Shown here piece by piece: positions 36,780 through 49,919 of a DNA stretch of 64,000 nt; positions within the stretch are counted from its first letter, which is position 1, and every line of letters starts with the position of its first letter. The notes under the pieces are model-generated. The model did not search any database. It had not been told where the DNA came from and saw only the letters and a list, made by a program, of their open reading frames with translations. Source of the stretch: Varroa destructor (Eukaryota; Arthropoda; Arachnida; Mesostigmata; Varroidae); the NCBI RefSeq assembly GCF_002443255.2, contig NW_019211460.1, forward strand, positions 32,100,717 to 32,164,716. The letters run 5' to 3'. Position numbers and translations under genes: made by a program.

Positions 36780-39380
36780 ATGGCAGTTTATTTAATTATT
36801 TAACAATAGGGACATTGGGGCAGCCTGAAGGCTCGCGATTCCAGCTTTCTACGCCTATTTCTACGTTATTCTCTTGTACACAAATTTTTTAGACACTGGT
36901 AGACTTCCACTGTCATCAGTAGAGGGTAAGGGAAGATTCTGAACGTCCAATAATATGTCGGTTTTGATTGGGTAATAGTCTAAATCTGCAGTATACGTAG
37001 TCCCCTCGTGCGAATTACTTTAGACCGGGTTAGCTAATTCGTTAAGCCTTCTATGTCAAGGCTTGTTGCGCATCACAACTTGTCCTGCAGACTCTTCAAA
37101 TACCCAAAGAGCGTTTATATATGGCCATTTGTACTCACCGAGGCTTTATGGGGTACCCGCCCTGTAAACTCATCAGCTCGGGGAACAGGAAGCTTCGAAT
37201 TTACTCAAGCTTATGTTCGGTAACTTCAAAAATTTCAAGAGCCTATTGGTAGGCGATATTGTAACACGTAATATAAGAGAACAGTAAATTTACTAACAGA
37301 TCTCAATTCGTATTTCTTCATTTACTTCAAATATGTCATGCCTGAATTGGCTCGAGCTGGTAAATAAAATTGGGCATCCCAGATCAATACTACCTACTCA
37401 TAATTGCTGTTCTCTAAATTAATAGAAGTACTCTTCAAGTAATTTTTTTTGCAATCTTTTTCTTTTGTATTGGCTAATTGCCGAGTGCTAAAGTTTATCT
37501 AAGACATGGATCGTAATTCTATTGGAAACATGCTAAAAGTTTGTGCAGAAGTTACTAAGTGATCAGTGGGCCATGAAAAGTAATTGCATTGACAGCGAGG
37601 ATGTTTGTGTTGAATGATTATCTCATCAGTGGGTTACGAGCAACAACATCGCTCCGAATACCAACGTTTCGTTTGTCGATCCCGTTCGAATTCGTCCATA
37701 GCTCTCGAAAAAACCACTTGGGGTGGGGGTTTTCTTCAAAATACCTATTTATACATCGAAAATAGCTATTGTTATAGCATAAAGCCCACAATGTGCCAAT
37801 ACAGACGATCACCTCGGTTGCATGTTATCGGTCAGCGCGAATCACTACTATTCCTTTCATTGTAGAACGCTTACAGTTTTTGATCATATATTACATTGTT
37901 CCTCAATAAAGGTCTTAGTAGGATTTTTGGACTCGTTACTCTAATGGCCTATATTCTATCAAATAGCTGAAATATACACGCACTTCTAGATAATGAAGTA
38001 TAGAAAGACTTTTTTTTTTTTTTTCGTAGAATAAACGGCTCTCATTTCCTGAAGTTAGAAACAAAGATACTATTTTGACTAGTTGACAAAAAGACAGCTT
38101 GAGGCGACATTTGAGTCATGTGTTTATGTTTAAATAAAAGTACCGCTCATTCTTCTTAGCTTTTAATGACAAATACAGGTACGCTTATATTAGCTGCTAT
38201 CAAGATTGCCTGATATTTAAGCCGTTAGGCAAATTACCTATCTTATTTTAGTGCGCCCATCAGTAAAATTAATTTACCTACCGGCGGGTGGTCAATGTGT
38301 TTTACATTAAGTCCTATAGTAAAATGATGCTCTTTTTGGTATCAAGGTAAATTATGTCGCGGTAACGCAGAGTGCAGCTTCTTTCAGATTGTATATATTT
38401 GAATTCATTCAGAAATATCTGTCCCAAGCCTGTCAACAAGTACGACTATGTAATTTCAAATAGGGCAAACATTAAGATTATGCTGTCTTACCCAGGACAT
38501 TGTAATTACTAATGCCGCTATAGAGCTAAAGCCAGCTAGCTTTATGTGTCCTGGCTTCTGGTGACTACCTTGAAAAAACATTGTTTTTTTCTACTGCAGA
38601 TAGCTAACCAGTGTCTATAGTATCCGTTAAAATGGAAATAGGATGAGAAGGTGGCGGTTCCTGCAAATGCGCTGTGCTATTCCAGACACTGTAGATTCAC
38701 TAAAGATTTATGCTCTTAGCTCAAGACTTGATTTATGTGGTTACTAAAAAATAATTTGACGCTTTCGGGAGTTAGCGCCGGTAAGTAAACTTCATCCGTG
38801 ATCAGTTAAATATACTAAATCAATGATGAAAATTGGCTGATGAGCTTCATTACTAGCAAATTACATGCGTCCTCACCCGGCATACTTCTTCTACTGGCAA
38901 AATGGAAACTCGGTAGGTATCAACGGAGACATATTTTAAGGCGTCACTGTTTAAATATCCAAGTAAATTCTAAGAAAATCCAATCGATTTCTGTTAAATC
39001 GAAAGATTGGCCCGTCCTGTTTAACCTGAACATTTCCACATTTAGAATCAATTTCGTTACTACTTTTCATATAAGAGCCTGTTCAGATTTTACCTACGGC
39101 AAAGTTAGAATGCTTAGTTTTTTTCCTTTGATCGTCCGCTGTATGACCTCGTTTGGCTTTACTTCCTCTAGGTAACTTATCTACCGTCACAGCTCACATT
39201 TAGGCATGAACGTTTATTTAGTTCTATGGACGAACGGACGGATCGCGCTGCGCGCTAAAGCCTGTCTCTCCTTCATTCGATCTGTTCGTGTCGGATTCTT
39301 ACCCATTTATATGTGCACACACACATAGACACACGTACAACCAAACTGCGTCAGATTATATGTATATATGTTGAGGTAGC
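36780..39380. other. AT-rich downstream region, no gene recognised
   Basis: AT-rich. AATAAA occurs on the + strand at 37363-37368 and 37905-37910 and could end a primary bantam transcript, though such hexamers are expected by chance. A T15 run lies at 38010-38024. The frame at 38840-39175 has no recognised family. Confidence 0.42.
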
Positions 39381-41110
39381 TGCGATTATTTCTATCGGCG
39401 GTCTATTTTTGCGCCGCGCCTTCCAAAGCGTCAAAACCAATATCAGCTGAGCGACGCTCGCGACGATTTGTCGTCCCTCGGCCGTATAGTCTATACACGG
39501 TACTCTCCAGTCTACTAGAAAGGTAGCGGATTTCAATGCTGCAGTCAGTAACGGCAGCGCCGTTAACTAACTAGGCTGGAAGGCTAACTAGGCTGGAAGG
39601 CTAACTAGGCTGGAAGGCTGGCTAACTAGACGGCATGGAGACGAAATGACGCACTTGGCCAACAGCCTAGTACTGGCGCTGCCGCAACAACTACTCTTCT
39701 ACGAACAGGAAGACAAACTCATGGACCACAGCTGATAGCCTGTACTGCAATATTTGCTGATTGAAGGCGCAGGAACGCCGCGGTAGCGTCATCCGCCGAC
39801 GGAAGCAGAGAACCGTTCAGCCATCAGCGGCAGCGCAAGCAGCATGGGCCGAAGCAACAGAAAAAGCAATAGCAGCAGTAGAAACATAATCATGAATAGG
39901 ATTAGGCTGGAAGGCAGGCAGGCAGGCAGGCACGCGGCCAAATAGAATCAAACGCAGGAGCGCAGTAAATGCTGTAGTGATGATACTAGCGACGCACCAG
40001 CACTGTCATGATAATGTTGATGATGAAAACGATCAGAGCCGTAACGACGCCGATGTCGAAGGGGCCTGAGAGGGCCAACCCACTAGGCGTCGCTGTTGTC
40101 GCGCTAATGGTGGCTGTAACAGGGCTAGTGATTTGCTGGTAACCACCATTGCGAACGACGGGTGTCGGAAAGCGGATGCGGGGATCAACATCTATATTCT
40201 AGGCACAATAGCAGCAGGCACCTTGAGCAAATAGACCACGGCAATACGGATGAACTGGAAAATTCTAGAACTTACCCAGGGGCAAACACACAATGTATTA
40301 ATTTGAAGCAGGAGGAAATGCGGGTGAGAGCGAGAACGAGATTGAAAATGTCTCCCGGATATCTTCCGCGTCCTCTCTGTCGGTTTCCTTCGTGCAGCGC
40401 TTCAATCCCAACTGGACATTTTTGTAGTCTGACACTTCCCTCTAATAAAATTACAGGATGAAAACAGCAGCGTGGGCTCAAGATGTAAGGGGCGCAGAGC
40501 AGATGTAGTGAGAGACTGCATAGACACCATATAGGTGCGAAAAGTGCGATTCCTGCGTTTGCCACTGGCTATTTGGCTAGTACGTATTCCAGTACCGAAC
40601 TGAATTGGGACAACAGAGTGGAAGTCCGGACAGCTAGAAGGCTATTGATTTTAGCATTATATTGTGCCCGTCGATGCAACGAAGTACAATCAACAGACGA
40701 AGGCGGGCCAAGAGCGACGAACGAGCCGCTGCAGCCCCAACAATAACAACAGCGTTTGTGACATCTTTGAAATAGATGCGATTGGATTCGAGAAAAGACC
40801 ATCACATTGCTGTCGATGCTGCTGCTGCTGTTACCACCGTGGCAAATCTCACTAGTCATGGCGGCTATGATGGCCGTGCGTCGTCACAATGGTACCAGCC
40901 ATTGGCATCTACCGCGTTACAGCGCATGAAGCAACACCAGCAGCGGAGGCAGGAGCACTCGTCACCAGATATTTGTTTGCTACATCGTTGAGTAGAGCCA
41001 GTAAATACAGACAGGAGAGGGGCGGTAACATTCTCGGTTGCCGTTGAGGGGTACCAGGCAATAACTGAGGTGCCCGCAGGACGTCTACTAGGGTTCTCAC
41101 CGTGGCTGGA
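39381..41110. other. GC-richer patch with tandem repeat
   Basis: Contains the 17-bp tandem repeat, a (GGCA)n run at about 39913-39931 preceded by a copy of the repeat's core, and CTG at 40817-40830. No exon recognised. Confidence 0.45.
39567..39617 (+). repeat. 17-bp tandem repeat, three copies
   Basis: Three perfect copies of CTAACTAGGCTGGAAGG (39567-39583, 39584-39600, 39601-39617), followed by a partial unit. The core AGGCTGGAAGGC recurs at about 39904-39915. Confidence 0.95.
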
Positions 41111-44100
41111 CATTAATGATAAAAAGAGGTACAGCCAAAAGCATGCAATTGCCGTCGGTGGTGGAAGATGTATTGCGCATAAATATGGGCTAATTCAATC
41201 AGAGGATTAGAGGCTGAACCGCATAGGGGTCTAGCAGAGTAAGTTCTAAGCTGAAGCTTCAAATTTAACTATAGGGAAGGCATAAAATCGAGCTGAAACA
41301 ACGTATAGGGCATGGTAACGGGATATCTGGTTGTGCATGTATGACCCATGTGTGCAACAATGAAAATAACGAACAGGGTAAAAGATTCTGAGTACCGGTA
41401 ATGGATTCTCTGCACATCGACGTCAAGGTCGCTTTAACACGCTCGTGTTAATTAAACAAGTTTTTTTTGCATCGTCTGTAATTTATTGGCATCATTTTTA
41501 TTTGTCGGTAATGCTAATTCGAATTTACGGAGTCCAGTCTTGAGGCCCACAGCAGTTAACCACAAACATCAGATATAACAAGCCCGATCACAAACCTCGC
41601 TACCAGTTCAATGTGATACCATAAGATGAAATGTTTAATTTTGAAAGGTGTACAGATACAATATAGTTAGGCCCTTTAACACGGTAGTGTATTTTGTTAG
41701 TATCACTAGCGCATGATGCTGGATCGATGCCAGAAAAAAAAGTCAAGTCATAAAATCTTTATTCAGTAACGTAATTTAAAGGGTTCACGCTAAGACTAAT
41801 GGATACCTATGATAATCATATGCATATGTACACTATCCGTGTCTTTTTTGGATGGAATTATTTAATTGATTGTATCGTACTAAGAATTACTTTAATTAAA
41901 CAATGGAGGGTTGACCATGTTGTTACGGCACGAGACCTATTTCCCATTATTTTCAAGCCTAAATGTTCTGTTACCTTTCTCGATTCAGTCAAAACAACAC
42001 TCTCGTTGATGGGCGGCAGTCTGCGAGACTATATACTAACCAGGCTGTACGACTGTTTCTCGCTGTGATTCGTATGAGGACTATAAACAGATAACAAGAT
42101 CCGACACGTGGCGTGCGAGTTCGAGCATCGAAAACGCGAGTTCATTAAAAGAGATCGCTTAAAAAGTATCAGAGTGTACAAATAAACGAGCAATATGAAG
42201 CAACATAAAAAAGCCTTAATACCACCGTACGTCATATGAAGCCAAAGCTTATATAAATACGATGTTATTCAACAGTCAGATCATTTGGGCAGTAGTTCTG
42301 TATAATGTTGAATGGTATGCCATTGCCAAGTGCTGTCAAAAAAAGTCTAAGGGAGGCTGTTTTCTTTACTGTGTTTTCTGTTGTTTGGTCAGACGATGCA
42401 GTTGAAGCAAATAATTTTTTCAACTTGCAAACATTTTATACTCAATCGAACAAAAAAATGGTGACAGAAAATTGTTCGGAGTAAATTCTCTGATGCTTAT
42501 TTGAGATTGACAAGGAAACCTTCAACAAGTAGGCGTTCTGCAAACCAAGAAACGAAGAGACTAAAAAAATTTAAATCAAATCGACAAGAATGCTATTCAA
42601 TAGGATTAGTCATTTTCCTCTCTTTTTTTAAAAGATACAATCTTCACTCTAATTGTTAAGTAAACATAAGATAGAAAAATACTTTGCTTATCGGTCACTC
42701 ACAGTAAACACTCTGTCGACCGTCGACAATGTGATAACAACATCGATTTTCATAGTCTTCATTGAGCCGATTTCTTTCTTGTTCTACTTCCCAGTTCAGC
42801 CGCCTCGGGCATCTATGTAGGTGTTTTCTATTTCCCTTCAAGGTTTGATATCGTCAGATAGGTAAAGATGCTGACAGGCAAAAAAGATTGCCAAACAACT
42901 ATCTTGTAAGGGATGACACTGAAACCTTTCATACCCACATATAAATCAACACATTGGGTTTACCAGTTTTACCAAACGATATATACACGTGGTTAAGCTA
43001 TAAAACGCAACATTAAGCTCTGGACAAGCAGATGTTTAAATAAATCAATCAATCATGTCGCCGTTGCGGTAATGTATTCTGTAGTATTCACTGAACCGTT
43101 TGATGGCTAAATCATACGTACGATATACCGATATGGTGCGTACGAAGTTAGCGCAGGAATAAGCTTCAAGTTACTCTGTCGGTGTGGCAGTTGTCAAAGT
43201 ATGCAAACTTACGGGACCGTCACTGTCGAAATTTTTTCGCGGGACATAAATTTCAGTGTGTTACACGATCTTAGAATGCCGAATATCACTGAGAACCGTA
43301 TGCTATTTTTATTGATAGGTATAAGAAAGAACACAGATTTGTTCATTGAAAAAGGTGTTACTTTTGAGGATTAAGTTAATGCCGTCTTTCCATCAGCTCG
43401 TAATCGCTACTCTAAATAGTCACATGATCTCGCGAAGGTCTAATTCAGTTTGCTATAGAGCGGAAGAGTCGTGCACAGTGCTCAAGGCCGTCTTATCTAT
43501 GGCAAAATATTTCAACGCAGCTATCATTTTAACCCATATTGATCTTGTATACCGAGTTCACCTCGAGAAATTAACAATAACGTAGCAATGATAGACATTA
43601 GTATTGTTGATATAATCGAATTCTTTTTTCGCCCACTTTGCGCCGCGCATTGCCGTCATACACCTTTCCTCCATTGAAAAAGGCAATAAATAGCGATTAG
43701 AAAACAGATGGTGATCGTGAATTGTGTGACTCTGCTACTGTTGCTCTAATTCATAGTTTCTCTTTTGAAATTCAATTTAATGTATCGATACATCTTCATC
43801 ACATCTGGATATATTATCTATTTGAAAGCATAAAACCAACGCAGGATCATCATGTCGCTTGCTTGAGGCATAACACGTAGAGGATACATCAGTGACCTAC
43901 CTGCGTGATCAACGGCGAGCTAAATCACATGAAGAGGACACTCGTCTACTGTAGTGATGAACCTTGGGTCGGCCTTGGGTCGAGTCCCACGCTTGACTCA
44001 CAGGGAAATAAAGCGACTCCTGAAATTCTAGCCTTATACAGACGGGACAGTGATTGCCGCGGGTGGGGTGTCAAGACACAAAGCGTTCATTGATCCTATC

Positions 44101-44977
44101 AGTAATTAACGCTTTTGGGCGTCGTTTATCGTGGCAGTAGTCCGGAAGAAGAGTGGACTCACGTCTTCGCCTCAATCTTCGTCTTCGCTCTGTGAAGCTT
44201 TGAGACAGTTAGAGAGTTTTCTCAGATTATTCAATTCGTTGCGTGATACAATGGAAGCCGCACCCAGATACGGAGACTTAAACCTCCTTACTATTAGCTG
44301 ATTGTTGACAGCCGATATCGACTTTTTTAGGGAAGCCACTCAATCACTTCCATATTACCAATAAGCTATTTCGAATTGTTCAAGACATTACCCGCCTGGC
44401 CATTGTTAAGTTTGGAAAAACCGTCGGCAAACAATCGATCTGAATTTTCCTTATCATAAACAATCTATCCATAACTAATCCATTTGTTCGCGGAGAGCAC
44501 AACGCAGTTTTATTTGAAGCTGTCGTAAACTTAAAAAAGCGCGCTGACGCCGGACAAAAATATAGATTCTTACAAATCATGCGATCATGAACTGATCCGT
44601 TCCTTATCTAGATAAGGTTATTTGTCGCTTGTTGCGCTCTCAACAGGACGCTTAACGATTTCCTAATCTAAACTTTTCAACTTGTTCCTGCTCTAACGAA
44701 TACGTTTCTTATTGCTTGAACGATGCTCGATTACAATTCTTACCTCCAATTCAAGTCTGACTAATGTTTCGGATTTGGCACTGCTGACTAGCCGCTATCG
44801 GTACGAAGCGCGACGTGTCTACGTCCAGTTACGAGCCTCGATTATTTTATGAGTTTCGAAGCGAAACACGTTAGCAAGGCACCATCACAGGGATCTTCAT
44901 CTTGAGTCTACTCGAACTTTGATAACTTAAAGGAGTTTTTGTCCGGCATACGAGCCAAATACAGTCCGTGTGGACAA

Positions 44978-45002
44978 ATATATATATATATATATATATA
45001 TA
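44978..45002. repeat. (AT)12 microsatellite
   Basis: 25 bp of uninterrupted AT after GGACAA. Confidence 0.94.
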
Positions 45003-45349
45003 CTCAAATTTAGTCAACTGTAATGATCTGACTAAATTCAAAGCATCTGAAGGCGCCTTTGGCTCCGTTGTTATTTCTTAGCAAATAAAAGTGTAAACAA
45101 CAATGAGCATTCCTCTTTAATCATTTGGTCATCCGCTAGCTTAAACAAGTCCCTGTTATTTCTATCCCATCTAGCATTCTACTATCAGCTATAAAGGTTC
45201 TGCACACACGCATGCCGAGTCCCTCTGCGCGATAATGACTTGATCTTAAGAGGGTAAAAATCCGTCTTACCGCTTCAGAATCTTACAAGTAATGCCAATC
45301 TGACGATGCCAACCTACAATCTGATTAAATTCCTTAAACTAAATTATGT

Positions 45350-45382
45350 AAATAAATTAAATTAAATGAAATGAAATGAACT
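45350..45382 (+). repeat. AAATT/AAATG pentanucleotide repeat
   Basis: Tandem five-base units changing from AAATT to AAATG along the tract. Confidence 0.85.
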
Positions 45383-45552
45383 GAAGTTTAGGTGTGAAAA
45401 TTACTGACGTTTTTAATTCCAGAGAAGGCTACCTTTGAGGGTCTCGAAAATCCTATGTCTAACAGAAATGTTTCGAGTTCTGCGTCGTGTTCTGCCGTTA
45501 GGCACCGTTTCAAGAGGCTGCCTTCAAGCAAGAACGAAGTGCGTCTGCACTT

Positions 45553-45635
45553 GGATTCGAACCTAGATTACTACTGTGACTTTGAGTCTAGTAGGCAAAC
45601 ATCACGGCGGCTGAGAATAATGCGCCTACCACCTC
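45553..45635 (-). repeat. tRNA-derived element (SINE-like)
   Basis: The minus strand contains GAGGTGGTAGGCGCA (45621-45635), resembling a tRNA A box, and a perfect B box GGTTCGAATCC (45553-45563). It shares TCTAGGTTCGAATC with the element at 26055-26068. The gap between boxes (about 57 nt) and lack of a closed acceptor stem argue against a working tRNA gene. Confidence 0.38.
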
Positions 45636-45639
45636 TTAG

Positions 45640-48600
45640 TTAGTATTCTTAGTTTCGATATAACCTATACTGTGGTTCAGCACGACCTCTATGCTAGTGA
45701 CCTGAGGTTATACGGTTCTCCAGCCAGTAAAGGCGACCGTTCCTGGAATCAGCTGACTAAAAAACCGAAGAGTTACAATGAATGAAGAAGATGAATTAGA
45801 CTAGTATCAATAAGTTGTACTAGGTGTACTTAATAGATTCTTTGTAGTTAAAAATGCCGACTTCTATATTAACAATAGCAAAAATATCGTAATTTCGTCT
45901 TTTTTTTTTTGGAAATTTGGCGAGCTTATATGAGGGAACGTTTACACGCTGCTCAACGAAGGCAGGGCTGCTTTTAGATGCAGCGTGGATAGGACTTCCA
46001 GATCGATCTTTTAAGCCAACATATAAATAATACGTTAACGCAGGCCACACAGTGGTCTATTATAGGTTACTTCAGTCTGGTAACATAAAATACTTTGCTA
46101 AAATTCGAGAAAATGCACCCTCCCCCTTCCCCACCCCCCGCAGTGGAGAAACGTCACTGGCACAACTTCAAATAATATGGTTTATACAATAACGAAAACG
46201 CGGAATTGCTTATAGAACAATAAGCTGCTGACGTATTGTAAATTCATTAATAATTAGCCTTTTTTTTTACCATAAAGGTGTATTCGGATCGAATCGACTT
46301 AGTTGGCTGTAAATTCAAACAAATCGCCACCTTTTTTTATGGGCAGCCCGGTCAAGCAGGTAAGCGCGTGAGCTTGATCATGGTTGAGGCATGGACTCTC
46401 AAGACACGGTTACGAAAGTCTGAATTGTTTCAGTCAAGACGGGAGCGCTGGTTTGCTGCTAGATACTTCTATGTATGGGCATGATTTAGTAGGCCCATCG
46501 CCCAAAGTCGAACAGGAGAAGTGTTACTTCAACCAACGACAGGAGCGGTTTATCTGTGATCGTAGCAGCAAGCCAGACTTTTGCCAGTCTCCTCTGAATA
46601 CGTCCACTAAATTGCCTTCAAAAGTAGTAGTATCAACCCGTGGTAGATATAGCTGTTGATGCATTCCACCTCAGTAGCCCCCTAGACGAACGAAATGCTA
46701 TCCACTTTTCTGGGATTTCACCGCTTTGGTTGTTCGCAGGATCATCTCAAACTCAACAAATTATTTACTCAGGCTTTGAAAAATTCCAGAGTCAGTTATA
46801 AGTTGAAATAGTCGCGTGCGCCTTGCATTGTAGTTTCAGATGCTCGTTGTCGGGATTACTAGCGTTGCGTAAACGGAAGCAGTTACACGTTACCTTCGCA
46901 AAAAAATCGAACCCTCTCCCGAGTGTTTCATGAAAACGCTATATTTTTTGACCCCAAGCTGCCGGGCACAACGGTGCATCATACAGAAGCGCGATTAACT
47001 ATTCGTTGACGGGACGCCGTAATCATTGATGTCGATCTTTTTGGTCATCGACAAGGGTAGCATTAACAAGTAAATGAGGAAAATCTCTGGGCATAGGACG
47101 TCCATCTTTGAGGTGCGCCTTTAATACTACTACGGAGTTGTGACATTTAAATTCTCTACTATTACGCGTATTACGTTTCGGATCGGCTGGTAAAAGCTGG
47201 TTCGTTTGCATGTCCCCGAAGAATGTATTGATTAGGTCCGTGTCGAGGACTCGTTCCTAATCGTCGAGAACTTTCTGAGTTGTATAGAATAGCAGTGGGT
47301 AATCTTGTTGTCAGTTTGGTCCAGACGCGACTGAACTTTTCCAGCAAGTAAACTAAAAGCTTTCACCGTAAAATGGGAACCTACATATAGGGATACCATG
47401 TCAAGTTGTATTATATTAAAGTAAATGCATAGAGTGAAGGTTGGCAGTTATATGTGAGTCTCATTGCTCGCCCCTGTTTGTAGAGAAAACCACAGCACAG
47501 GGTGCCTAAAGTGAAACGGAAGCAAGCAGCCAGCCAGCCATGTGCTTTTTAAGACTACAATCCTTTCGGTCTTAGAGTTTTTATTCGGAACTTTTGTAGG
47601 GATAATGTCTACATCCAATTAAATACGCTAGAGATACGCTAGAGCCGTTACGCCAGAGCAGGTTTATTCGCTAGGAACGTCTAAGTTATCAAATAATAAA
47701 AAATACTAATCACATTGCAGTGATTATGCGCTATGTTTTCAAAATTCCGCACCATTTTAGCTATAAGGACGGCATACATGAGATCCAGTGAGCGCACTGA
47801 GTTGACCCTTCTCACTTCATTCGTTCATTATACCGTTAATTGGTAAAATATTTTCATCTTTGTCGTAGATTTTAACATCTATTTGCTTTGGCCTAATTTC
47901 AAATCCCTATGCAAGCTTCGTAAGCTCGAGAACGACGTTGGCCTATCTATTTAACACCAATAACATCTATATGAAGATTTCCAGAATCTGCTCCATACAA
48001 GGACACACTTCAAAGACTGTAATCAGAAATCTGTATGATTTTCGGTATCTGTATTACCTGTAACATTATACCATTGTAAGTGTGGTCTGCTAGAACTCAT
48101 GTCTTTTTTGTGAGCATGAACTTATGTGCAGTTCTCAACGTATAAATTCTCTTGTGGATAGAGTTGTGGCTAAGAGCTGGGTTAATCAAAGACAGCACAA
48201 CGTCAGAGCAAATACCGTCATCGAAGGATGCGTCAGTCCTACTTGGACGCCAGAAATAATTTCCTTATGTAAAGTAAAACGCCGTGAGCTCCTGTGTTCT
48301 GATTCACGAGTAGCATTGGCTACGTTCATGAAAGTTATTATACTTTAGCAAACCCTTAAACTAGAATGGTCCCGGTATGATTTACCTGCTTAGTTCTGGA
48401 AGTCTGATCCATAGTAGCTTCATTGAAGCACTCGCTACACGGGTTAGCCCAGGGAGTAGTAGAACAAAATTGTTTTATCTAGTGAATGAGTCACTCTCTA
48501 CTCCATTTATCAAATCCCCCAATAGTTGGCGCCCGGTTCTGCTCTACTCACCAGTCGTATTGTTTGAACATGACGCAGATTGTAAGGTTGGATTAAAAAG

Positions 48601-49180
48601 CGGCCAAACGGGCAGCCGGTCCGTCTGCTGTACGATAAAGAAGCTGGTACGTTCTTGATCCATTCCCCTGCCCACATTATGCCCGATTACGACTTCAGAA
48701 TATGCGAAGTCGATACAACGAATACTTTAAGACGTATGCAACATCACCGCGTTCACTCTTCTTCGCCGCGCCGGCATCGTTGGACGAAAAAAGAATGTAT
48801 TCCATAGATGGGATATAAAAGATACATATATTCATGCCTGTACGGATCTTACAGGCATATGTTATGGCATGCAGTTTATAAAGGCGAGAGCCACATACAC
48901 GCTATTGACTATCTGGTTCGCCCATATGCAGGAGAGATACATGGATGCCCATGGTGGATAATCAACGGATAATAGAACCCGCCCGATCGTATTTGTGACG
49001 CACGAACATCATAACAAAGCAAAAAGGAACCGCACCAGCGCTATTTCATTGTCATCGTTGGTATCGTCGTACCAGAGTAGAAATAAAATGGAATAGAAAT
49101 AGATAACAAAAAAGCCACTTCGTGATGATTGCTGCGGATTGCGAATTGAGACCCTCCAGATCCTAAATATAGTATAATAC
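45640..49180. other. no gene recognised
   Basis: AT-rich unique sequence with a C-rich stretch at 46119-46139 and a short direct repeat (ATACGCTAGAG twice) near 47625-47645. Several 60-95 codon frames, none recognised. Confidence 0.45.
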
Positions 49181-49883
49181 AATTCAATGTATTTCTTTTG
49201 CCTTCACACTTCTTTCTTTTGCAGCTTCGTTTTCTCCATTCCAGCGCATTGTGATCGAGTGAGCAAATCGCAAATTCAAGATTATTTCGAAAAAATGGCG
49301 ACGGCAGCAGACGACCGTCGACGTCACCCGTTCACCTTGCATCAGCAGTTTGCATCTTTCTAAAAGAATACTATCTTCAAACATGCCAATCGTATGAAGT
49401 GGCTAGACCGAAATGAATAAAGTAGGAAATCTAAGAAGCTTGGCCGCAGGCAAAGGATCGCGTGGCTGAAGGAAGACAGAAGCGCGATGTGATAAGTCGT
49501 CAGAAATGTACATACAGGTGCAGAGAACTACAGTGGACCTAATGGAAAATGAGACTAGGGCCAAACAGAAGCTGATCCGTTTCCTTGCATCCTGTTGCTG
49601 CGCAGACTTTTTGTCATACGGATATATTAGACAGGGTGCATACGCACTCCGCATCTCACATTCATACAAAAATCAGCCGAAAATTGCTAGACTAAAGTTC
49701 TTGGGGCCAGTTTTAGGTTTTTTTTTTAGGTAAAACGCACTAGAATTTTGACAAAAAGGTAGACCAAAGAAACTGGATCTACTGAGTTTCTATCTAATGT
49801 TCCATGTAAATAACCTGATAGTAAATGAATGTTTTGTCATATTTGGACGGCCTGGACTGAATATCGCGTTGCACTCAGTATCT

Positions 49884-49884
<1 letters not shown>

Positions 49885-49919
<35 letters not shown>
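49885..49919 (+). repeat. (TAGA)n microsatellite
   Basis: 35 bp of uninterrupted tetranucleotide TAGA/GATA. Confidence 0.95.

Larger units (their letters stand above)
41111..45552. other. AT-rich sequence, no gene recognised
   Basis: AT microsatellite at 44978-45002, pentanucleotide-like run at 45350-45382, and a short palindrome TGTCGAC-C-GTCGACA at 42714-42728. The frame at 41799-42068 looks peptide-like but has no recognised family. Confidence 0.42.

Noticed and set aside
43960..43995. B-box-like GGGTCGAGTCC on the + strand
   Set aside because: It lies in a local CCTTGGGTCG duplication, with no A box at a suitable distance.
4691..46668. CATTCCA (TEAD/Scalloped-type) heptamers at 4691, 24026 and 46662, considered because Hippo signalling regulates bantam
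   Set aside because: A 7-mer is expected about eight times on two strands of this window, and these are far from bantam and not clustered.
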